Positions 8,362-18,615 are shown, numbered from the stretch's first letter. The stretch is DNA of 64,000 nt from Megaera sp965229545 (GCA_965229545.1 OZ245887.1:248001-312000); one strand, 5' to 3'. Notes: generated by a model not told the origin, from the letters alone. Program-made: numbers and translations.

Positions 8362-9731
8362 GAGTCTGTCATATAGTTTGTGTAAGTTGCAAAAGGATAT
8401 AGTAGAAGATACTATAAAAAAGCAACTTAAATACAGAGGAAAAATGGCTAAAAAATTAGCAGAAAAAGAAGTAGATATAAATACTAAATTAGTCGAAGAA
8501 TTACTATCAAAAGCAGATCCATCTGAATTATTTGGTCGCGGGTGGATTATTTAATAAACTTAAAAAGCAAATAGTAGAGAGAATTCTTGAAAGTGAATTA
8601 GAACACGATCTAGGTTATTCTAAACATAGTAAGATAATCAAGAGCGATAATAATCGTCGCAACGGCAGTTATGAAAAAACGATTATAGATGACGACGGTC
8701 ATCAGATTACCGTAGATGTTTCAAGGGGACAGGGAAGGAGAATTTGAACCTCAATTGATTCCTGAAGGAGTTAGGAGATTTAGTGGTTTTGATGATAAAG
8801 TGATTTCACTATATGCAAGAGGGATGACTGTCAGTGAGATACAGGGCCATTTAGAGGAGATATACCAGACCAATATTTCCAAGGACCTTATATCAACTGT
8901 CACTGACGGAGTAATAGAAGAAGTTACTACATGGCAAAACAGGTCCCTAGACGATGTATATCCAATATTATATTTGGATTGCATACACGTTAAAGCAAGG
9001 GATAATCATACAGTAATTAACAAAGCGGTATATCTTGCAATAGGTGTTAACATGGAAGGGAAAAAGGAATTACTGGGGATCTGGGTCGGTAAAAATGAAG
9101 GTTCCAAGTTTTGGATGCAGGTTGTAACTGAGCTAAAGAACAGAGGGATAAAACAGATATATGTATCATGCGTTGATGGATTAAAAGGCTTTCCTGAAGC
9201 CATAAATAGCATTTATCCTAATACGATTGTACAACTCTGTATAGTACATATGGCGAGGAATTCTGTAAAATATGTTTCTTATAAGGATTTAAAAGCGGTC
9301 ACAGCGGATCTTAAAAGGATTTACACTGCAAACAGCGAAGAAATAGGATATCTGGAGCTAAAATCGTTTGCTGCTAAATGGGATAATAAATATCCTGTGA
9401 TCTCTGATATTTGGCAAAGGAATTGGAGCGGGATTATTCCTCTTTTTGCTTTTCCTGATGAGATTAGGCGGGTAATTTATACTACCAATGCGATAGAATC
9501 GATAAATCGTCAAATCAGAAAAATCATCAACAATAAAAGGGTTTTTCCAGATGATAAGTCTATTTTAAAAATCGTATTTTTGGCTCTAAAAAATGCTGCC
9601 AAAAAATGGACCATGCCGATTAAAAATTGGTCTTTGGCATTGAATCAATTTGAAATTTTATGCGGGGATTTTAGGCATGATTTATTGGAATTAAAAAATA
9701 CAACAACTTACACAAAATAAATGATTGACTC
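8362..9731 (+). mobile_element. IS256-family element, full length (copy B)
   Basis: About 1370 bp bounded by imperfect inverted repeats of roughly 28 bp (left GAGTCTGTCATATAGTTTGT, right end the reverse of GAGTCAATCATTTATTTTGT). The 8-9 bases on either side do not match, so there is no surviving target duplication. Further copies lie at 42452-43822, 54160-55531 and 53661-56413 (interrupted). Confidence 0.9.
8444..9720 (+). pseudogene. IS256-family (Mutator-type) transposase in three overlapping frames
   Basis: DDE transposase split by two +1 shifts. Frame 1 (8444-8554) covers MAKKLAEKEV to PSELFG. Frame 2 (from TTG 8532 to 8747) carries AGGLFNKLKKQIVERIL. Frame 3 (8716-9720, 334 residues) holds the whole catalytic domain: aspartate in LYLDCIHVK, a second in VDGLKGFPEAI with the CIVHMARN zinc-like motif, and glutamate in NAIESINRQ. 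The second shift is at AAGGGGACAGGG (8731-8742); dropping one G restores DREGEFEPQ. The same two shifts occur in every long copy here, so they predate amplification. Frame 3 has its own ATG and might be made by reinitiation. Confidence 0.85.
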
Positions 9732-9808
9732 CAAAAACCTCTACCAATTATCAGGAATCAATCTTTTGTCCGCTATTATCTTTAGCCTTTAAGTCCGCCC
9801 TGTGATAT

Positions 9809-9955
9809 TTAAAATTCTGCTATCTTGATTTGATTATAAAGTAGTGCATAATGAAGCAGTGTTTGACCTTTATCATTCCGAGAGTTAATATCAACAACAT
9901 CCTTAGTAAGTTGAGATTTCACAGCTTCAAATTGTGACCTATATATCAAATCAAA
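9809..9955 (-). pseudogene. Ankyrin-repeat protein fragment
   Basis: A minus-strand stretch reads RSQFEAVKSQLTKDVVDINS and then RNDKGQTLLHYALLYNQIKIAEF before a stop at 9809. The second part is a recognisable ankyrin repeat (the xxGxTLLHYAxxxNxxxIAEF pattern). The frame is closed upstream near 9957 and no start or neighbouring repeat is found, so this is a remnant of a longer gene. Ankyrin proteins are common in rickettsial genomes as likely host-interaction proteins. The rest of the 9732-10046 spacer shows nothing further that I can assign. Confidence 0.55.
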
Positions 9956-10046
9956 TTAATGTAGTCAAAATAACCTAGTATAAATTTACTCATTTCTTTT
10001 ATACAATTAATTCAGTGTAACTTTATCCATTTGTTCTCTAAGGCTC

Positions 10047-10220
10047 TTAAGGCCTCATATCAGTCCACACTTCTTTTACATAGTTTAAAACCTCTTGCTT
10101 GGTTCCTTTCGAACCAACCTGTTTCCAACTAAGCGGTATCTCTTTCCATGCAAACCATATGGAATATGGCTCCTCTTCATTAATAAAGCATATATATTCT
10201 TCATTATCTTCTTCTGACAT
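10047..10220 (-). CDS. MbtH-like protein (NRPS adenylation-domain partner)
   Basis: A 57-residue frame starting at ATG 10220, with GGAG just upstream. It carries the MbtH signature: CFINEEEPYSIWFAW, then IPLSWKQVGSKGTKQEVLNY and the invariant ending VWTDMRP. MbtH proteins bind and activate adenylation domains of nonribosomal peptide synthetases and have no other well-supported role. Length is at the short end of the family. No synthetase is in this window, but a type II thioesterase, an Sfp-type transferase and an ABC exporter lie within 8 kb. It follows an unidentified small gene on the same strand with a spacing of about 35 bases. Confidence 0.87.
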   Translation of the reverse strand: MSEEDNEEYICFINEEEPYSIWFAWKEIPLSWKQVGSKGTKQEVLNYVKEVWTDMRP

Positions 10221-10254
10221 ACTCCATTCCCTATTTACTTTTTATATAAAATAA

Positions 10255-10613
10255 TTAATTAAATGTACTATCACTTTTTATGGGTTCTTCAGATACTACC
10301 TCCAGATATCCTTCTCCTTTTCTAGATGTCAAATCAATATCAGCTATAAGTCTGACAGACTTATAATTAAGATTAGTTGTGCCTTCAATATGTAACAAAC
10401 CTTCTCCTTTAGTAAAATCTAAATCTTTTACATTTGTACTATTTAAATCTACATTAATCCCAAGTTCAGTACCACCCCCCTGGTTTGTGTAAATTTGATA
10501 TGTATATAACCATCTTCAATACGCTCTTTTATTTCTTCATAAGGTTCATCTCTATGTCCTATTACTACCTCATGCTTACCTTCACTTAATCTTTGCACCA
10601 ATTCATTTATCAT
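10255..10613 (-). pseudogene. Unidentified small protein beside mbtH, frameshifted at a G6 run
   Basis: Begins MINELVQRLSEGKHEVVIGH (ATG 10613; GAGG upstream) and reads in one frame to about residue 46. It continues one frame off as GGGTELGINVDLNSTNVKDL to EEPIKSDSTFN and a stop at 10255. The switch occurs at a run of six G on minus (six C on plus, near 10483). A corrected product would be about 118 residues, rich in beta-strand pattern (LLHIEGTTNLNYKSVRLIADID). I do not recognise the family. Position and strand suggest an operon with mbtH. The homopolymer leaves a sequencing error or transcriptional slippage possible. Confidence 0.55.
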
Positions 10614-10685
10614 AATTGCTATCTCCTCATTAACTCTTTCTTTGATTTTTTTTTGATCTTAGAGAATAAAATAGGCTACTTTTAT

Positions 10686-11213
10686 TCAATTAGATAAATT
10701 TCTTTTAACCCCTTCTTCGATTAGGTTCTTTGCTATTTCAATATCACCCCACTCTAAAACTTTTACCCACTTATCTTTATCCATATCTTTATAATGTTCA
10801 AAGAAATGCTTTATTCTGTTCTTCACAATACCGGCAACATCAGTAATATTTCGTATATTATCAAAAGACATGTCAACCTTAGATACAGGAACAGCAATAA
10901 TCTTTTCATCCAGACCTGACTCATCTTCCATCATTAATACTCCAATAGGCCTGCATTTTACTACCGCACCCGGTATAATCGGATAGTTAGATAAAACCAA
11001 CACATCGACTGGATCTCCATCACCAGATAAAGTATTTGGAATAAATCCATAATTACATGGATAAAACATTGATACCTGCATAAACCGATCAACAAATATA
11101 GCACCGGACTCTTTATCAAGTTCATATTTAACAGGATTATCATTCATAGGGATTTCAATAATTACATTAAATTCATCCGGTATTTTCTCTGATGTAACCT
11201 TATCTATCTGCAT
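10686..11213 (-). CDS. ppa: Inorganic pyrophosphatase
   Basis: Soluble family I pyrophosphatase that hydrolyses PPi in the cytosol and pulls biosynthetic reactions forward. The 175-residue protein has the expected order: EIPMNDNPVKYELDKESGAIFVDRF, YPCNYGFIPNT, and the metal-binding signature DGDPVDVLV at about residues 65-73, then the D-K region near DMDKDKWVKVLEWGD. Length and motifs are normal and no damage is visible. A weak hairpin (GAATAAAA/TTTTATTC) overlaps its stop, without a T-run. Confidence 0.97.
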   Translation of the reverse strand: MQIDKVTSEKIPDEFNVIIEIPMNDNPVKYELDKESGAIFVDRFMQVSMFYPCNYGFIPNTLSGDGDPVDVLVLSNYPIIPGAVVKCRPIGVLMMEDESGLDEKIIAVPVSKVDMSFDNIRNITDVAGIVKNRIKHFFEHYKDMDKDKWVKVLEWGDIEIAKNLIEEGVKRNLSN

Positions 11214-11347
11214 CTATTTATTTCCTCTTTTTTATATAGTTAATCATTTATAACAATTAACTATAATTTTACGTAATCTTTTATCTCAAGCTAATTATTA
11301 ATAAAAGTAAAAGCTTTTTCAAGTAACACTCACTATAACTAATATCT

Positions 11348-11392
11348 ATAAGGAGTTATAATGTAGTATTTATGTTACTTATAACTCCTTAT
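11348..11392. repeat. 14-bp perfect inverted repeat with 17-base loop
   Basis: ATAAGGAGTTATAA (11348-11361) is repeated exactly in reverse complement at 11379-11392. It lies in the 239-base spacer between htpG and ppa, both on minus. There is no T-run after either arm, so it is not a typical intrinsic terminator. Each arm contains AAGGAG in one orientation. Function unknown. Confidence 0.8.
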
Positions 11393-11452
11393 CTTAAACA
11401 CACTTAACTGTACTAATTTATGTAGGTACTTATATCTTATAAGTAGTATTAC

Positions 11453-13459
11453 TTAGGAATTCTTTATCTTGGTTGATTTCTTCCTAGTAGAAGTATCTTT
11501 AGATTTATTGAATTCGATAGTTTCTACTATAGGCATGTTATTATCTGCTCCTGTAGCAGATAGAACTTTCTCAATAATATAATTAATCCTCCTTGAAAAC
11601 TCTACTACATTAGATGGAAGTTGACCTTCAATAATACATGCTTCATCAAATATAAGGTTTACTAATTCTCCATTATTGATAATGGAATTCTGATCTTCAG
11701 CAAGCAAATCACTATTGATTCTCTGTATTATAGGATGTTTAGAGTTAATTTCCAATACCTTAGAGGTACTGGAAAAGAAGACCTTCTTTGCTCCATCAAT
11801 AACCTTTCCGTATACATATCCATACCACTATCACCTACCGTTAAACAGGCAATACTCGAAGTAAGTTTTCTGGATATCTTTACATCCTTCACTAAATTAC
11901 CCAACACTTTTTTAAAATATTCAATTAACTCACTGTATTGACCTTCATCTTGCTTTATATCTTTAGAGGACTCATTATTAGCTCCTTTATCTTTATCAAC
12001 ATCCTGTTCCAGATCTATATTACTTCTAGTAACTGATTTAATATCGTAATCTTTATATTTAATATAATTATTTACCCAGAAATTATCTACCGGATCAGTA
12101 AAAAGTAGTACATCTATTCCTTTATTTAAGAAACCTTCAATTTGAGGACTAGACAGTGACTTATCAACATTATCACCGCTCAGGTAATATATGGTTTTCT
12201 GTCCTTCCTTAAAGTTATTTATATACTCATCCAAGCTGATTAGTCTGTTATGAATACTACTTCTAAACATACATATTTCAAGCAGCTTTTCATGATCAAA
12301 ACCTGATTCACAAAGACCTTCTTTTAAAACACTACCAAAGTTATTCCAAAATTTCAGATAATCCTCTATTAATTCCTCTTTTTTCTTTTTTAACTCATTT
12401 ATTACTTTTTGTATGATTGATGATTTAATTTTCTCAAGTACTAGATTATGTTGTAAAGTTTCCCGGCTAATATTAAGAGGTAAATCTTCTGAATCTACCA
12501 CTCCTCGAATAAACCTTAAATAATTTGGAATCAAATCAACATTCTCATCAGAGATAAAAACTCGTTTTATATATAGTTTAACGCTTTTTTTACAATCCTG
12601 GTTAAATAAATCAAAAGGTTTAGCCGATGGAATAAATAATAAGTTAGTAAATTCTATAGCTCCTTCATTTTTATTATGCATAATTAACCACGGATCATCC
12701 ATTGCATAAGATAAGCTTTTATAAAATTCCTTATACTGTTCAGGAGTAATATCAGATTTTGGTCTAGTCCAGAGCGCTGATGAAGAGTTAAGCTGAATTT
12801 CATTATTACCAGTATTAATAAAGTATATAGGAATTGCTATATGATCAGAATAACTTTTAACTATATTTTTTAACCTAAAATGATCTAGATATTCATCTTC
12901 TTTTTCTTGAACATGAATTAATACTTCAGTACCACGTGAGAATTCTCTATCTGTATCTGCAACTGTATATTCTCCTAAACCGTCAGAATCCCAGGTATAA
13001 CTTCTTTCCTCTCCTGCCTTTCTAGAGGTAACGGTTATATACTCTGCTATCATAAATGCAGAATAAAATCTCTACCCCAAATTGACCTATCAACATACTA
13101 TCTTTTTTAGCATCACCGGAAAGGTACTGAAGAAAATTCTGGGTACCAGATTTTGCTACCAGATTTTGCTATAGTACCAAGATTTTCTATTAACTCTTCT
13201 TTATTCATACCAATCCCATTATCACGTACAATAATATTTCTATTGTCCTTATCAATTCTCACTGTGATTTTAAAAGTAGTATCATTTCCTAATAGGTCAG
13301 GGGTAATTTGTGATAAATAACGTAGCTTATCACATGCATCTGATGCATTTGAAATTAACTCACGCATAAAGATCTCTTTAAATTAGTATAAAGAGAGTGG
13401 ATCATTATGTGCAGGATTTTATCAACCTCAGCACCGAAATTTTTTTTCTCGTAAACCAT
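11453..13459 (-). pseudogene. htpG: Hsp90 chaperone HtpG, multiply frameshifted
   Basis: ATP-dependent Hsp90-type chaperone, decayed. ATG 13459 opens MVYEKKNFGAEVDKIL and runs to SLYTN, where the frame breaks. MRELISNASDACDKLRYLSQ with DNGIGM follows. A 13-bp tandem duplication (13145-13170) then throws the frame out after GTIAKSG. Another single-base shift lies in the GQFGVGFYS motif near 13060. The long middle and C-terminal part (13053-11728) is one frame and ends in a shift at about 11745, after which EINSKHPIIQRINSD continues to 11453. At least four lesions make a functional product unlikely. Residue identity remains high, so decay is recent. Confidence 0.93.
13145..13170. repeat. 13-bp perfect tandem duplication inside htpG
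   Basis: ACCAGATTTTGCT occurs twice back to back (13145-13157 and 13158-13170). Removing one copy restores the Hsp90 reading GTIAKSGTQNFLQYLSG. This lesion cannot be a homopolymer sequencing error. Confidence 0.95.
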
Positions 13460-13837
13460 AATCACTCCTAAAAATATTTCCCTATCTTAGATATATTCAC
13501 ATAATTGCCAAGCTTAAAACATGAATATCATTAAGCTATTATATTCTATTAAATGAGCTGCTAAAAAAGCAAGATTATCCTTTTCCAAATATAATAAGTT
13601 TTTTTAACTTCAGCATGACGTCAGGATAATAAAACCAATAATTATCGTCAATATCATTAAGCAATTCATACATACTATTAATCATTTAAATTGGTAAAAT
13701 AACAATAATAATTATTGGCTATTGTACAGCAAGTATCTATTTTTAGATCTAAGTTTATACTTGCATTACATTAACAATAGAGATAATATTCTTAGCAACA
13801 TTTTCTAAGGTAAAAACATAATTTAAGTTTTAAGTAT
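13460..13837. other. Intergenic region, no gene seen
   Basis: AT-rich spacer of 378 bases between the divergent htpG start and the thioesterase start. Frames on both strands are short and closed. It should hold promoters for both genes, but I see no confident box, hairpin or repeat. Confidence 0.5.
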
Positions 13838-14599
13838 ATGTCAGATTGGTTTGTACCGTTTAAATATAATAAAAATTCCTATATTAGGCTATTTTGTTTT
13901 CACTATGGCGGTGGTAGTGCTTCAGCTTACAGAGAATGGGCTAAAGATCTAATTGATTATGTAGATCTAATTGCCATTCAACTACCGGGACGTGAAAGTA
14001 GATTCAGTGAACCTTTACTGGATAATATATCAAACATCGTTAATGAATTATCCCTAAATTTTTATAACTACCTTGACAAACCTTATATTCTATTTGGCCA
14101 CAGTATTGGAGCATTAATATCTTTTGAATTTACACGCACATTGCGAAAAAAAGCAATGCAGCAACCTAAAAGCTTAATTATATCAGGAACCAAAGCACCA
14201 CAAGTACCGCTAAAAAGATCTCCTATTCATCGCTTACCAACTCCAGAACTTATCCAAAAAATTCGAGAATATAATGGAATTCCAAGAGATATAATTGAGA
14301 ACAAGGAACTGATGGACATATTCCTACCAATAATACGTGCTGATTTCTGTATATCTGAGACTTACAACTATTATAGCGAATTCCCACTGTCTTGCCCTAT
14401 AATGGCTTTAGGGGGTCTAAATGATGATACATTTGATTTCCAAGATTTACTAAAATGGCAGGAACAGACTACTGCTTCATTTCAATACAAATTACTACCT
14501 GGTGATCACTTTTTTATTAAATCCTCTTACCTAGAAGTGATTAATATAGTAAACAAGATTTTACATAAAGAAATTACGCAGTTTGTCACTTTAAATTAG
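13838..14599 (+). CDS. Type II thioesterase (GrsT/SrfAD-like)
   Basis: Alpha/beta-hydrolase of the external thioesterase type, which removes misprimed or stalled acyl groups from carrier-protein domains of NRPS/PKS lines. The 253-residue protein has LFCFHYGGGSASAYREWAK near the N-terminus, nucleophile serine in FGHSIGALISFE, catalytic aspartate in ALGGLNDDT and histidine in LPGDHFFIK. The QLPGRESRFSEP stretch is typical of this subfamily. It is intact and alone on plus, facing elbB. With MbtH, an Sfp-type transferase and an exporter nearby, it probably derives from or serves a peptide or polyketide pathway. Its own carrier protein is not in the window. Confidence 0.9.
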   Translation: MSDWFVPFKYNKNSYIRLFCFHYGGGSASAYREWAKDLIDYVDLIAIQLPGRESRFSEPLLDNISNIVNELSLNFYNYLDKPYILFGHSIGALISFEFTRTLRKKAMQQPKSLIISGTKAPQVPLKRSPIHRLPTPELIQKIREYNGIPRDIIENKELMDIFLPIIRADFCISETYNYYSEFPLSCPIMALGGLNDDTFDFQDLLKWQEQTTASFQYKLLPGDHFFIKSSYLEVINIVNKILHKEITQFVTLN

Positions 14600-14702
14600 A
14601 ATATCTGGAGAAATCTAATTTTTGGCCTAAGAATATTTTGCATTTATGATATACATCATATCCAAGATACTTGCTATTTGAAACACCTTATATTTTTAGC
14701 GC

Positions 14703-15379
14703 TCATTTATTTCTCCCGGAGGTTTTATGCCGATTGTGCATTTCAATGATTTTATTTACCAGTTTACTAATTCCCGTATGTATTTGAGTTAATGGTGCAT
14801 CTATCATAAAAGCAGGAGTAGTAACCAGTTTATTTTCCCAATCTATAACTATGTCATCAGCCGCACAAATTTCTTCCAATGTCCCCAGTTTAGCAACAAG
14901 TTCATTTTTATTACCAATGGTAATTTTTACTTGTACAAAATCTTTTAAAGCTAAAACTAAAACCGCAGGAGAAATACATATTCCTCCAATAGGCTTTGAT
15001 AACTTATAAAACTCTATGATTATCTTCCGTAAATCTTCAATTACTGTGGAATTTTCATTTTTAAATGCTAATCTGATAAATTCGTAGCTGCTCCGAATCC
15101 TCCAGGTAAAATTAATGCATCAAAATCTTTTACCTGCAATTCATTTAATGACTGAATTGCTCCACGAACAATACGCGCAGATTCAACAAGGACGTTACGC
15201 TCCTCAACTACTTCTTTTTTAGTCAAATGATTGATGACATAATGCTGTTTCTGATTCGGAGCAAAAATTCTAGTCTCAACATTATTTCTATCTAGCTCAA
15301 GTAATGTAAATACTGTTTCAGAAATTTCAGCTCCATCAAGATGACCACAACCTGAAATTACCACGGCAACTCTTATCAT
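14703..15379 (-). pseudogene. elbB: ElbB-type glyoxalase (DJ-1/PfpI superfamily), frameshifted
   Basis: ElbB proteins are DJ-1/PfpI-fold proteins with reported glyoxalase activity, linked to isoprenoid synthesis. From ATG 15379 the frame reads VAVVISGCGHLDGAEISETV, VINHLTKKEVVEERNVLVES and LILPGGFGAATNLSD, then stops. One base off, the family pattern resumes: FKNENSTVIEDLRKII, the nucleophile-cysteine region KPIGGICISPAVL and DDIVIDWENKLVTTPAFM, to a stop at 14703. A single missing T near 15077 explains the break. All expected family blocks are present across the two frames, so decay is recent. Confidence 0.85.
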
Positions 15380-15457
15380 AATTTCTTGCAATAAAATATA
15401 TAATATGTTTTATAATTGTAGCAGCTAATTAGTGAAAGTCTAAAATTTCTTGAATAT

Positions 15458-15701
15458 TATAGTTTTAAATATGAAAAATAGTTTTTTATTTCTTTTTTAA
15501 TTTCAGTAATCTTTAAATTTACCTCATTATCACCTGCATTGATTTTTAACATTAATTCAATATCATTAAGCAATTTTTTAGCTTTTTTTTTTCTACTGCT
15601 TTCACTTTAACTTTTTGATTGGTTTGCTGCCACTGTTTTATTTTAGCAAATTCTTCATTTAAGAATCCAATTATTCTCTGCTGAGACTCTAATTTAGTCA
15701 T
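15458..15701 (-). pseudogene. Small basic coiled-coil protein, frameshifted in an A9 run
   Basis: Begins MTKLESQQRIIGFLNEEFAK (ATG 15701) and reads to VKAVEKKS. After a run of nine A on minus (near 15582-15590), one frame over, it continues KKLLNDIELMLKINAGDNEV to a stop at 15458. The joined product would be about 80 residues of lysine- and glutamate-rich helix. I do not recognise it. It starts 14 bases after the phosphopantetheinyl transferase stop and may share its transcript. The homopolymer could be a sequencing error or a slippage site. Confidence 0.5.
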
Positions 15702-15715
15702 TATAATCCTTATTA

Positions 15716-16504
15716 TCAAAAATTATTTTGTTGAGTGTTCATTTCTAGATAAACTATTTCATCTATTTTATTCTCTATTCCAATAGCTCCGGAGTAATTT
15801 TCAGGAGCTTCTAATTCATAGCAATACCATTGTTGACTTAGTTCATTATTCACATCATTAAGCAGAATGCCTTTACCAGGTAATAATCTCATAACTTCGA
15901 TGGTATTAATAGGATAAGATAATCCTTGACCAATAGCCTTTACTAAAGCTTCCTTTTTGGTCCAGAAAGTATAAAAAAAACTAAGTTTATCTCGAGGTTT
16001 AAGACTGGATAAATATTTGTGCTCCTCTGGAGTTAGTACAAAATCAGCAAGCTCCTCAACTTTTAGATTTTTATCATGTAATTCTATATCGATACCCACC
16101 CTAAAGTTTAAAGCTATCATATAACTTACCATGTTATGGGAATGAGACATATTAAATTGGATATTACTATTTTTAAAAAAAGGTTTTCCATATTCATTAT
16201 AATTAAATTCAATTTTTTGAGGATGTTGTTTTGTGTAGAAACTCAAAATATACCTTAAAATACCATGTGATATAATGTATTTGTTACTTAAATATTCAGT
16301 ATGATACTTGTTTGCCTTTATTTTCTCTTGAATCGAAAGGTATTCCCAGTACGTGGATATATTATTTATATGGCTAGTTAAATTTACGATAAAGATAAAT
16401 GCTTTATTTACACTTGTGTTAAATACCAATTGATCGAAAATACTACTCTCAAGTATACTATTAGTAAGCTTAAGCCTGGTAATTTTATTTATATTGTTAA
16501 TCAT
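15716..16504 (-). CDS. Sfp-type 4'-phosphopantetheinyl transferase
   Basis: Transfers phosphopantetheine from CoA to carrier-protein serines, converting apo to holo NRPS/PKS or fatty-acid carrier proteins. The 262-residue length is that of the Sfp class, longer than the AcpS class. Motifs: YGKPFF with SNIQFNMSHSHN (P1/P2 region), the metal-binding RVGIDIELHD, and the hallmark FWTKKEALVKAIGQGL (WxxKEA). No lesion is seen. It lies on minus between the decayed exporter and a small broken gene. Sfp-type enzymes usually serve secondary metabolism, so its intact state next to an MbtH and a type II thioesterase is noteworthy. Confidence 0.9.
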   Translation of the reverse strand: MINNINKITRLKLTNSILESSIFDQLVFNTSVNKAFIFIVNLTSHINNISTYWEYLSIQEKIKANKYHTEYLSNKYIISHGILRYILSFYTKQHPQKIEFNYNEYGKPFFKNSNIQFNMSHSHNMVSYMIALNFRVGIDIELHDKNLKVEELADFVLTPEEHKYLSSLKPRDKLSFFYTFWTKKEALVKAIGQGLSYPINTIEVMRLLPGKGILLNDVNNELSQQWYCYELEAPENYSGAIGIENKIDEIVYLEMNTQQNNF

Positions 16505-16751
16505 AGTATTATTTATACTAACTAATATTTTATTATTACCATATTCCTAAGGGAATGAAGACTTTTTCTTAGTTTGATATAACGAATTAATCCCTTATTA
16601 CATATTACTGCTATAACTAGAACTTTCTTCTGTCCTACTATCTATTATTACTAAATTCCTACCTCTTGTAATATCTGTTTATACAATATTAGGTTTAAAT
16701 GTCATAAAACTAAGCATTCATACTAGTGGCCGCATATTTATGAATTTTTAC

Positions 16752-18485
16752 TTATGTTATAGCTTTATATAGCCCCGCCAAGTGCAGTAATTCCTCATGC
16801 GATCCATCCTTGATCAAAAACTAATATCCTATCCATATACATTAAAGTGGAAAGACGATGGGCAACAGTTAGAGTGGTTTTACCTTCAAAAAGCTCTAGT
16901 AAGCTATTTTGAATTAACCCTTCAGTAATTGAGTCAAGTTGGCTAGTTGCTTCATCAATGACTAATATCGGTGGATCTTTTAGAAAAGCCCTAGCAATTG
17001 CTATACGCCGACGTTGCCCACCTGAGAGTTTAACACCGCGCTCGCCTACTAATGAATCATAACCTTCTGGAAGTTGAACAATAAACTGATGAGCTTGTGC
17101 TTTTTTAGCGGCAGTTATTATTTCTTCTTCACTAGCTTCAGACCGGCTATAACCAATATTATCTTTTATAGACCTGTGAAATAATGTTGGATCCTGTGGT
17201 ATAACTCCTATAGCTTTCCTTAAAGAGGTTTGGTTTACTTCTCTAATATTCTGACCGTCAATTAGAATACGGCCTTCATTAATATCATATAACCTTAAAA
17301 TTAAATTAACAAAAGTGGTTTTACCGCTACCGGAATACCTAACTAATCCTACTTTTTGATAAGGGTCAATTTTGATTGATAAATTGTCAAATAAAGGATC
17401 AGAATTTTTATATCCAAATTTAACTGCATCAAAAATAATTTCTCCATCGGTAACTTTCAGAACTTCTGCATACTCTGTGTCTTTAATCTGAATTGGCATT
17501 AACACTATACTTAATCCTTGATTTACTCTCCCGATTACTTCGGCTAAATCATGAATATAGTGCGAAAAATTCCATAAAATCTGGATAAGTGAAATATTTA
17601 TAGTCAACACTAGAATAAAATCTCCGGAGGTAATTACCCCCTCCTCTAGCCCTATAATTAATAACCATAAACAGATTATTTGATAAAGAACAAAAGACCC
17701 ACCTTGGAAAGTACTCATTTTAAGAAAGAACCAGTCTCTTTTTTGCATGGCAAGAACTAGTTTATCAAATGCTGTTATTAATCCTTGAGTCTCTTGTTTT
17801 TTACCAGTAAAAAGCCTGATGGTCGTTATATTACTTAAAGTATCAGCCTTATAACCGACCAGGCGAGATCTTATATCAGCAACGTCTTTAGATAAATTAC
17901 TTGCAGTAGCAGATAACTTAAAGGAAATAATAATAAAATCCCTCCCCAAAAAATGAAAACCGCAGCAAATTTGGCATTTGTTTGATATAAGGTATAGCTG
18001 GCAATTACCAAGGTAAGGACATTACCAAAAATTTGATGGACACAAATTCTGATAATATCGGGAATACCACCGATTACATCGTTAATTTTATTATGCAGGC
18101 TACCAGCAAAATGATTCTGATACAAGTCAGTCGAGTGGCTCATCATTCTCTTCATTAATTTAATTCCGGTATATTTCTGCAAATTAGGCCTTAACTTTAA
18201 CCAGATAAAATCATCAAGCCGCGAAGCAACCAAGACCACAATTAAAAGTAAAATATAGAGAAGCACAGGCTCGCTTAAGGCAAGTAATACTTCCCTATGA
18301 TCAATATTTTCGGTCCTATCTACCATGATTTTAAGCAAATAAGGGCCAAGGCTTACATCAATTGACCATATCGTTGATGTAACAAAGAGCCCTATTACAT
18401 AAAATTTAAATTATTTAATTGATGTAAGAATAAATGATAAAGTACTATTTACCCCTACATACTGATAGGTACGTTCCTTCTTCAT
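16752..18485 (-). pseudogene. ABC exporter (fused membrane and ATPase domains), decayed
   Basis: A half-transporter of the MsbA/multidrug type, about 575 codons if repaired. It starts MKKERTYQYVGVNSTL (ATG 18485) and meets TAA at codon 25, probably from CAA. The membrane domain then runs to a frameshift near 17940. The ATPase domain has Walker A as RYSGSGKTT (the first glycine is arginine), signature LSGGQRRRIAIARA, Walker B ILVIDEATSQLD and H-loop VAHRLST. A last shift near 16800 separates the tail GSHEELLHLAGLYKA. Exporters of this kind often travel with peptide or polyketide loci, but they also occur as stand-alone lipid or drug exporters, so the link is inference. Confidence 0.85.
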
Positions 18486-18615
18486 ACATACATTTTCTAA
18501 TTTAATTAGGCTATTCCCTTGTTTTTGGAATTAGTTGAGAATAACTGTTATTTTTTAAAGAAGTATCATATTAACATTCCCATATCTTTAAAAGAAGTAT
18601 AATTTTGACTCATAA

